Below are positions 56,764 to 64,000 of a stretch of DNA of 64,000 bases, piece by piece. Origin of the DNA: Gautieria morchelliformis (lineage: Eukaryota > Basidiomycota > Agaricomycetes > Gomphales > Gomphaceae). The translations under genes were made by a program, and so were the position numbers. Numbering within the stretch: the stretch's first letter is position 1; the number at the start of each line of letters is the position of its first letter. Location of the stretch: NCBI GenBank assembly GCA_015179125.1, contig WHVA01000154.1:158076-222075 (forward strand). Direction: 5' to 3'. The notes beneath the pieces are model-generated. The model searched no databases. It was given only the letters and a program-made list of their open reading frames with translations, and had not been told where the DNA came from.

Positions 56764-57067
56764 ACTGACAAGAAGAATGTAGTGGACATACCTGACATGT
56801 TATGTGTTTAGAACCTGCGTACACGGCTGATGTTGTCAAATCGAACCTAGCGGAGTCGCTTGGCGCGTCATCGACTGATGACGTCACGGTCCTTCAAACC
56901 TCTGACGAATCCTTGGGCCCGAGCCAGGGTCGGCTTAGAGCGAGATATAGTGTGCCGGCGCCTAGCGAGGTCGCCACGGCAGAAAAGGTTTTGAGAGACG
57001 TGTATGGTACAAGTATATAAGGAAAAAAGGAAGGCGAGTAGTACACGGGCACTGCAGAAAGCGCCGG

Positions 57068-57472
57068 CAACTAAAAATCAGATGAAACGGAACTTGAGGC
57101 GGGTGTTGGGGAGCTCGAAACCAAACATTTGGGGGATAAAGCCGGCTCGACTGATGGTGAAAATGGTGATAACATCGGAATAGGTGAAACCACGAACCCT
57201 GAGCACAGAGAGTAAACAGAATTCGATATGAAAACATGGAGTTAACTCGCCATACGCCGACGACAGATCAGGGAGGAAGGAAGACCTTGGGAGGCGAGTT
57301 TTGCGAGCCAATATTTGGCCATGCGCTCAATATCCGCCTGGAAGTCTTTATACGAGACATTTACCCATTCGCGGCCGAGCGCGCCTGGCTTGGGGAGCTT
57401 AAAGATGGGGGCGTGAGGGTGAGATGCGACGCGAGCACGGAGAGCCTCAAAGTGAATGAATGTGGAAGGCAT
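57068..57472 (-). pseudogene. Truncated second copy of the adenylating enzyme
   Basis: MPSTFIHFEALRARVASHPH at 57472 matches the start of the intact gene at 37839 almost residue for residue to LAKLASQGLP, where a small indel shifts the frame. After the GC-AG intron the second exon continues (VRGFTYSDVITIFTISRAGF) to FELPNTR near 57085, where homology ends. The promoter up to about 57960 is also duplicated. The adenylation motifs are missing. Confidence 0.88.
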
Positions 57473-57960
57473 GGCGGGCGGTGAGAGGCAAGCTTTGGAC
57501 GTTCAACGTCATTGGATGCGGACGTCCCTTATATACACTAGGCAGCTGGACTTGTCGCCGAAAAGTGGGATGGAACGTCAGAAAGGGCGACGCCTGGAGC
57601 GACGGGCGAGACGGCACCGGCTAACAAGGAAAAGGTAACGGATGCGCCCAAGACCTGAGATCGTCGGCGCATTCGACGGCAAAGCGAACTGTGATGAAAC
57701 ATTAAGATTCCAAGCAAACCAAGGTATTTTACTGGCGAGAAGGCCGAGCGAGCGAGAGGCATGTGACTGAGTGACGCTCTGATCAGGGTTTGTGTTTACT
57801 TCACCTTTGCAACGCGCGCCAAGTACGCCTGTAATACGACCTGATATACGCAGTTGACCGCCAAAGTAAAGTAGCCCAGGCAGGTGGTGGTGCCATTACT
57901 AATCCAGGTATACTCAGGCACACTACCTGCTTGAGCAGCACCCCCACACTCAGGTGACCA

Positions 57961-58310
57961 TCACCCCAACAATATGCGTGTCTGTCGAGATCGAGAAGGA
58001 TAATGCTCCGAACACGACTTCCGCCTCCCGCTTATAGCAGTCGGCTCAAGGCTAGGATCTCCAGAGACGCCCGGCTGTTCGCACATGGACGGCGGCCATG
58101 CATCACGTGATATTACCCCCAGGAACAAAAAAAAAACCCTGGAAACAACTCTTCCGATGATGAATGATATGAATATGTTTGACATGGGATGAGACCGTTC
58201 ATGTAATATAATGGTAATAAGTGTATCTGTCTTCTACCCAATACTCCTTCTATCATCTGGCCCCCTCGGTGTTGGCCCGGACACCCAGTTGGTACAGTTG
58301 GTACCCACAA
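57961..58310. other. No gene seen
   Basis: Short non-conserved frames only. A shortened version of the stem sequence from 54791 (gtgttggcccggacacccagt) begins at 58271. Confidence 0.4.
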
Positions 58311-58890
58311 CGGCCGACACGTTCATGTCTGCCGGAGGAGTCATTTCATACGACGAGTTGACGACTCGGCCCAACGCCTATCCTACTCATGCAATCAGAG
58401 GTACGCAGTCTTGTCACTGTACTCAGAGAGATCAAGGCTGACATACTTCGGCCAGCGGCACATCTGCCAAGTGGTAGCAACGAGGTAGGAACAGCCTATC
58501 GACTCCAAAAAGAAATCTTGGTACCGTATCAGACGGTCCAAGGACCTACGCACATTGTAGATGAGGAGGCGACTGCCGCCATGGAGAGTGAGTTTAAAAT
58601 TGACTACATTGATGACCCTGGCAGATCAACCTCCAACCATCACCTAAAACAAAAAAATCACGACGGTGAAATGTGGAATACCACTTATATTTCCCCCGCC
58701 GGGACTGCTGTTCTGGCGCAGTCGGATGGTAGCGCCAGACTCCATCCAGCACGGCAAACCACAGTGCGCTCGAAGGCACCACGCCGTCGCGTTCGGCCTG
58801 AGCGGCTGCTCAGCCCTATCGATATAATTGCCAATGCTGGCAGCGAGTGCAACTATATAGATAAGAAGGATAGAGGAAGGACAAATAGAG

Positions 58891-59181
58891 ATGTCCCAAC
58901 CGACCATTATCAACACCGAGGCGAGAATGCTGCTTGCCAGCAGATTCAGGACACGCTGCCCACACTCCCCGTGCCGGAACCCAACCTCCTACTACGTGAG
59001 GCCGGAGGGCCTCGCTGAACACCTAACAAGCTGCAGCGCCGGGCCAGGGATACCACCTCCGAGCTATGAAGTAGCAAAGCAGTTGGCTCATGAGCGGATG
59101 GCAGAGCTGGTCCGATATGACCAGGAGGTGTTTCGACATATGTATGAGGGAGCGGTGTGGAGGATTCTCCATGCAAGCTGA
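58891..59181 (+). CDS. Small putative zinc-finger protein of element B, 96 aa
   Basis: Starts MSQPTIINTEARMLLASRFR; the possible zinc site is CPHSPC...LAEHLTSC; the tail is EVAKQLAHERMAELVRYDQE to WRILHAS. It is a close homologue of 47501-47190. It overlaps a longer open frame (58389-59018) in another phase, so the true gene may be spliced from both. Confidence 0.45.
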   Translation: MSQPTIINTEARMLLASRFRTRCPHSPCRNPTSYYVRPEGLAEHLTSCSAGPGIPPPSYEVAKQLAHERMAELVRYDQEVFRHMYEGAVWRILHAS

Positions 59182-59296
59182 TGTAGATGAGCGTGGAGGT
59201 CTGGGTTGCCATCGACCATCGATACGATGTTGGGACTTTATAGAGACAAGATGGTATACACGTGTAAATTTGTCTGGTCTTAGCCGAGATCAGTAA

Positions 59297-59959
59297 GGGC
59301 GCGTTCGGTAACCAGACCACGAAAATCTGATCTGGAGAAGTTACAAAATCTGCAACCCAGTCATTACCTGATCTTTTTTTGCGTGAAATCAGTATCGAAT
59401 CGAGCCGAACGCTCTGTGATTTTCTGCGATCTCAAAATCATAACTTCCGCTATGACTAAGTGTGCCTGGTCTTGGCAAAAGGTGTCAATAACACTCACCC
59501 TAACCCTAGTCAGTCACACCTCAAGATAACTTGCCCAGTATCTCTGCTTGTTACCCCATTACTGCAGCCAGATTAATAGATAAATATTACTTCTACATGT
59601 GTATAATTTAAATACATTGATCTACAAGAAATCTCAACCAGCTGTAATAGCTGGCTCCCAGATGTGACATGTTGTGTGCACGGGACAGCGGTCGTGCGGT
59701 TGCCAAGACAGCAGCCAAGAGCACGGAAAGAAGACGGCAAGGCGTAGAGTCGAGAATATCATTTGAGATACAGCTCTGAGCTGTATCTCAAAAGTATAGG
59801 GAGATCACGCATGGTCAAAATCTTTTTAGATTGAGATTTCGTGTGCCGAACGCCCCAAAATCGAAAAAGATTTCGCAAGATTGCGAAATCGTGGTTTCTT
59901 CACTTTTTGGTGAGAGATCACCAAAATCCATTTTCGTGGTCTGGTTACCGAACGCGCCC
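59297..59959. mobile_element. PIF/Harbinger-like (Tourist-type) MITE, 663 bp
   Basis: Terminal inverted repeats of about 28 bp, GGGCGCGTTCGGTAACCAG... and its complement, are flanked by TAA at 59294-59296 and 59960-59962. TAA/TTA duplications are the mark of PIF/Harbinger. It has no coding capacity. Inside is a perfect 15-bp palindrome (59762-59792, tttgagatacagctc). It is inserted in element B; element A lacks it at the matching position. Confidence 0.88.
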
Positions 59960-60339
59960 TAACCTGTATAAGTATGTGGTTCCGATCCGGCAGCGTCCAT
60001 TCGGGATTGCCCGCCGTCCTTTGTTGCCGTGAAGAGATGAGGGGTGATTGAGCTAATATTTAATCACTTGAGTCCAGTAAAGTAACTCGCTAGAGGAAAC
60101 ATGGTACTACTGTACCTGTATATAAGTTATTTAACAGGTCATTCTATTGATAGTAGTATCGGTCAACTGAGACTCCTCAGCGACTTTAAAGTAAGTAGGT
60201 GTCCATATGGTATGAATACGATGAATGGATTACATTGGTCAAGCAAAGAGAATCCTTGGCCCGTGACATGCAAAAGAGTGGTTCGATGTGGGATGTTACG
60301 AAAAGCCGAATAGTCCGCAGGAAAGATAAAGAGCGTTAA

Positions 60340-60490
60340 GGCGCGTTCGGTAACCAGACCACGAAAATCTGATCTGGAGAAGTTACAAAATCTGCAACCC
60401 AGACATTACCTGATCTTTTTTTGCGTGAGATCATTATCGAATCAAGCCGAACGCTCTGTAATCTGCACTTGAAATTTCCTTCGCTGACAA
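60340..60490. mobile_element. Truncated copy of the Harbinger-like MITE
   Basis: The left 150 bp of the MITE (from GGCGCGTTCGGTAACCAG) are repeated here directly after the end of element B. No right terminus is found. Confidence 0.8.
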
Positions 60491-60954
60491 AGTGTGTGGG
60501 TGTGGGCGCAAGTCGCGCAACACCGACTCGTCATGCCCAGTGAGAAATGACCCGGGTCCGAGCGGTTCAGGTCGGTGAAAACCGTGGTCCCGGTCTGATC
60601 ATGCTGGATTCGGTTCATGTATGTTCAGGCCGGATGAATACAATTTTTTATATATGATGCTATTGGTTCTGAGACTTTCAGATCGGATGATCGCACAAAT
60701 CGGTTCCAATCGGTTTCATAATATTTATAATCTGACAATACAGCTAGGCACCGACCCCTGCAGCCCTCGACCGACCCCTGCAGATTCTTCTTCTTCACCG
60801 ATCCCTGCAGATTCCCCGTTCTCCACCGATCCCACCCGTTGTACCACTGCTATTGAATATTTGAATATTAGAATGTTAACAGAGAGAAAAAAAGAAAAAG
60901 AACTCGCCAGTTTAGCTGAGAGTGGATGACGCCGAGCCTTTCATATCCGGTTTG
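60491..60954. other. No recognised gene
   Basis: A 102-aa plus-strand frame (60621-60929) includes Pro/Ser repeats (gacccctgcag... three times near 60750-60800) and no known motif. Confidence 0.35.
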
Positions 60955-63518
60955 AGGGAGCTAGCCTTGTTGTGGAGACTCAGCTTCACATAGAACTGTA
61001 AAGTACCATCCATAAGCGATGCGACAAAAACAAGTGTAGCGGCTCACTGCTTTCTTTTCTGGGTCCCCTTCAACCATCTTCCACGCATTCTCGAAATCTC
61101 CTTTGGTCGTTTTGGGATGGTCGCGGCAGTAATTGATGGCGAACAAGTTCCTGCAGATTGAATGAGTCACGATGGTTGACGCAAATGCATGGTATGTACC
61201 TTGCCGAGTTGCTCGACTTGTTTGGATAAAAAAAGGCACTGTCGCCAGTCTTGGTCGTGCGCTTCTTCGTTGCAACAGAGGTGGGAGGCACGAATGGGCT
61301 AGGTCCCGGAGTTGAGTGCGAGGATAAACCAGGCTTTCTATTTGCGCTTGTAATTGGCGTTAGTTTCACGAAAAAAAAATATGTAGATAGTATCAAAGCA
61401 CTCACAAGGGATTAATAATATGCTAAGATCAATGATATGAGCGTGACTTAGCATATAAATGTGAAGAAAAACCTTACGACTTACAGTAGATGCAGATGGC
61501 ACAGTGGTGGGAGGATGAAGAACTAAGGGTTATGTAATCAAACATGTCGAAGGGGGATATGCAGAGCAACTCATGCAGTTTGTTCTCTGTCTGTCCACAG
61601 ATGGCAGCCGACAATGGTTCAGCGGGAGTGGAGCTAATCGACGATAAAGCAGGAGCAGACGGAAGCGAGGATGAGCCGGAGCAGGCGAGGATGAGCCGGA
61701 GCAGGCGAGGATGGTGCACGAGCGGATGGAAGCACATGTGGAGCGGGAGCAGGGGCAGGAGCCAGAGCAGGCGAGGATGGAGCAGGTGGGGATGGAAGCG
61801 CGAGTGGAGTGGGAGCAGGGGCAGGAGCCGGAGCAGGTGAGGATGGTGCACAAGCAGATGGAAGCACGGGTGGAGCGGGAGCAGGGGCAGGAGCTGGAGC
61901 AGGCGAGGATGGAGCAGGTGCAGATGGAAGCGTGGGTGGAGTGGGAGCAGGAGCCGAGCTACAACACATGTCAGTCTAGATACAACAATAATAATCAAAG
62001 CAGCTGAATACGCACCTAGAGCCGATTGTCTACAATCGGCTTTACTGGCTAAGATCACATGCACATGTAAATTAGACATACCGCTGCAGTATCGATGCCT
62101 GAAGGTGGTGATATGAAGGTTAAAAGTGATATACATGATAAACAACACATACTGCTGTCATCGTCTTGGCGAGTAGGCGAGTCGGAAATAGGGGACTGAT
62201 AGCTGTCGACTTCTTCCTGAGCTGAGGTCGTAGCAATAGGGAGCATGAGATCGTTGTCAGAATACTGTGGGGCCGAATAGTCATGCACACCGTTAGTGGA
62301 CGGCTCGTGGTAGGATTTTCGATGTTTTGGTGGTTTTGGATTATTGGGTCCACGGTCTGCCCCTTCGTGGCGTCGCTTTGTAGGATTGATAATTGGTGGA
62401 GCGAGGGCCACCGTGCCGATACTCACACTCTCCGGATCGGGCTTGATGTCAGTTAGGTTCTCTTTTCGGGGTCGATACCAGCCTGGGTATTCGTCGATAG
62501 CGAGCATGTCTACCTTCCAATCACCTTCACAAAGCTGGAGGTTTGGGTGGGCATTGTACATTTGCTGTCGGTAATACTGGACAGCTGTGAGGTGAGCCTG
62601 CGACCAGGTTGGAGGAGCACAGCCAGCTGCAGCGATTGCATTCCATATGAGCCTGGCACGATCACGAATTGCGTGGGCTTGATACCCATCAACGCCTACA
62701 CCCTCAGCGTTAGTAATGTATGCGAGGGGTCTGTTCGGTAGGCTGCGGTCTTTCTGCCGGCCACAGTGCCTGGCGTCTGCCTGAATACCGGCCTTCTTTT
62801 CTTTTTCCTTGAATACTCCCCATTCCCCACGTGTCCAAAAGGGAATGAGGGGATAGTCCTCACGCTTGGCAATCACCACTGTCCCTGGGGTTATTGGTTG
62901 TGAGCAGGTGAGTGCCGGTGCGCATGTGCCAGTGGACAACTTTTCAAGAAGTCCGGCAAAAGATTCTCTGAAAGAACACAGCTAAGTTGTCAATATCCTG
63001 TGTATGTGCTGTGCTTACCGGATTCCTTTCATTTGATTCTCACTCTCAAGGTAGGCTAGGTTGCGGGATTCGACAAGCATATCGCGAGTCGCATTGCCAA
63101 CCAAACGGAGGACTTGACTGCGGGGAATTTGATCATCCTGGTGATATTGTGAGTCAAATCAGGTTCCAGTTCATAGTTTCGAGTCACTCACCGGGATAGA
63201 CAGTGAATCTTGGCGCATATAGTCATTATGTGGCTTCGATGATGAGCGTATTACGAGATATGGGAGTGAGGGGTCTGTAACTTGAGTTAGTTGCTGTACC
63301 TGAGACACATGTGACTGCGCATGCTGGTTAGCAAGCGCAAAGAGCGAAGCGATGTCATCTGGTGTGTTCAAAGGATATCCTAGAATGGAGAATGGAGGTA
63401 AATCTGATAACTCTGGGACTGCAGGAACATGATTAGCAGAATGATTGGCACAGTGACTCATGACACTGGAGGACGTGATGTTCGAGGTTGGGGATTGGGG
63501 TATAACATGTACTGTCAC
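60955..63518 (-). CDS. Unknown multi-exon gene with P/A-rich repeats
   Basis: Exons are visible on the minus strand: from about 63518 (VIPQSPTSNITSSSVMSHCA), a splice to DDQIPRSQVLRLVGNATRDM, a splice to ESFAGLLEKLSTGTCAPALT, then the long exon 62960-62164 (FWTRGEWGVFKEKEKKAG, AIRDRARLIWNAIAAAG, LTAVQYYRQQMYNAHPNLQL, DWKVDMLAIDEYPGWYRPR), a P/A-rich tandem segment (61970-61640), and terminal pieces SVATKKRTTKTGDSAFFYP and NLFAINYCRDHPKTTKGDFE, the latter slightly HMG-box-like. Exon joints in the repeat part were not resolved, and 5' exons may lie upstream of 63518. Function unknown. Confidence 0.5.
61640..61970. repeat. GAGCAGG-type coding tandem repeats
   Basis: Imperfect units of 70-75 bp built from gagcgggagcaggggcagga and gatggtgcac...gatggaagc, four to five copies. 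They read as Pro/Ala-rich protein on the minus strand and Glu/Gln/Arg-rich protein on the plus strand. Confidence 0.8.
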
Positions 63519-64000
63519 GTGTTGTCACAAGTGAGCGAACTAAGTGTGCAGGCATATAGTACATGACAGCGAGCATTTTCTATACTGATTTCCATCAACT
63601 CAGTTAATCTACATGAAATCCATAAGACCAGTTATACTCAAGATCCAGAGTCGGACCTCACGGCGAGACATTTCAGGAAAGTCTCGAGCGACGCTTCTGA
63701 CAATGAGCTCTTTCTTCAACTCCATCAACAAAACCTTGTGATCTATCTTTACTTTGAGCTCAATATCAGAGAAATGGTGGCTGATTGGGGTGGAAGGGCA
63801 AGGAGGACTTGGAGCGGGCGAGTCTATGAACGGATTCTCAGTCGATCTGGGGTACTAGTTAGAGAGCGAGTGACTCAATAATAATAATAATAATAATAAT
63901 ACCTTCTACTGGTACCAGCCCTGTAGATAGTCAGACATGTGCCGGTCATAAGATAGTCTTGTGCTACTCACAGGCGCACCGATTGTTTGCTCGGGCGACG
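63519..64000. other. Window edge; possible upstream exons and AAT microsatellite
   Basis: (AAT)8 at about 63877-63900. A minus-strand frame at about 63830-63650 (HHFSDIELKVKIDHKVLLME) looks coding and may be a 5' exon of the preceding gene. Confidence 0.4.

Larger units (their letters stand above)
58311..60338 (+). repeat. Repeat element B
   Basis: Plus-strand counterpart of element A. It contains DELTTRPN, VLREIKADILRPAAHLPSGS, YISPAGTAVLAQSDGSARLH, the zinc-finger ORF, then a MITE (59297-59959), then MVLLYLYISYLTGHSIDSSI and the terminal repeat ...ggaaagataaagagcgttaa. Frames in the first 500 bp are shifted relative to A. Confidence 0.78.

Noticed and set aside
1..64000. CRISPR arrays, rRNA or tRNA genes
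   Set aside because: No regularly spaced short repeats of CRISPR type and no cloverleaf-like sequence with box A and box B were found by eye; the tRNA-Lys match at 7673 is only a 15-nt primer site.

Overview
This window looks like a transposon-dense, gene-poor stretch of an Agaricomycete (mushroom-forming basidiomycete) genome. The reasons are the many 36-60 nt GT-AG introns, a fungal CACTA/Plavaka-type transposon, a Tad1-like LINE with RNase H, Helitron and Ty1/copia remnants, and a chitin-synthase tail with a DEK_C domain. Spliced models below were assembled by eye from splice sites and frame; none has transcript support.

Layout. 1-15 kb: a structured 457-bp repeat occurs at both edges (1-457 and 14558-15014). 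Between them are decayed unknown genes, a complete Ty1/copia element (2551-8302, LTRs identical by eye, 5-bp target duplication) that split a Pro-rich gene, a second copia gag fragment and a solo LTR. 15-25.5 kb: GC-rich tandem repeats, an apparently intact five-exon Tc1/mariner-type transposase (16348-17517), an unknown pseudogene cut by a head-to-head LTR pair, a truncated gypsy-type gag, a MYND zinc-finger fragment and one unknown ORF. 25.6-27.3 kb: an extended-SDR reductase copy with a 1-nt frameshift. 27.5-36.7 kb: LTR and Helitron fragments, then a rearranged Tad1-like LINE whose middle third is inverted (it fits twin priming), itself hit by an LTR element and, in its ORF1, by a small MITE. 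37.8-43.8 kb: an intact nine-exon adenylate-forming enzyme and, tail to tail, the intact second copy of the SDR reductase. 46-55.3 kb: the tail of a chitin synthase pseudogene, then repeat element A, into which a complete CACTA transposon (48122-54661) inserted. This transposon carries CACTG...CAGTG ends, a 1004-aa transposase and a divergent 486-aa companion gene. The flank beyond it holds a run of stem-loops. 55.7-57.5 kb: an intact seven-exon FMP52/HTATIP2-like gene and a truncated copy of the adenylating enzyme. 58.3-60.5 kb: element B, an inverted relative of element A, carrying a PIF/Harbinger-like MITE. 61-63.5 kb: an unknown multi-exon gene with P/A-rich repeats.

The likely host genes that still read intact are the adenylate-forming enzyme, one SDR reductase and the FMP52-like protein. 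The first two also have damaged extra copies in this window, so this may be the remnant of a small duplicated metabolic locus broken up by transposons. The two complete DNA transposons (CACTA and Tc1/mariner) have uninterrupted spliced reading frames and could be recently active.
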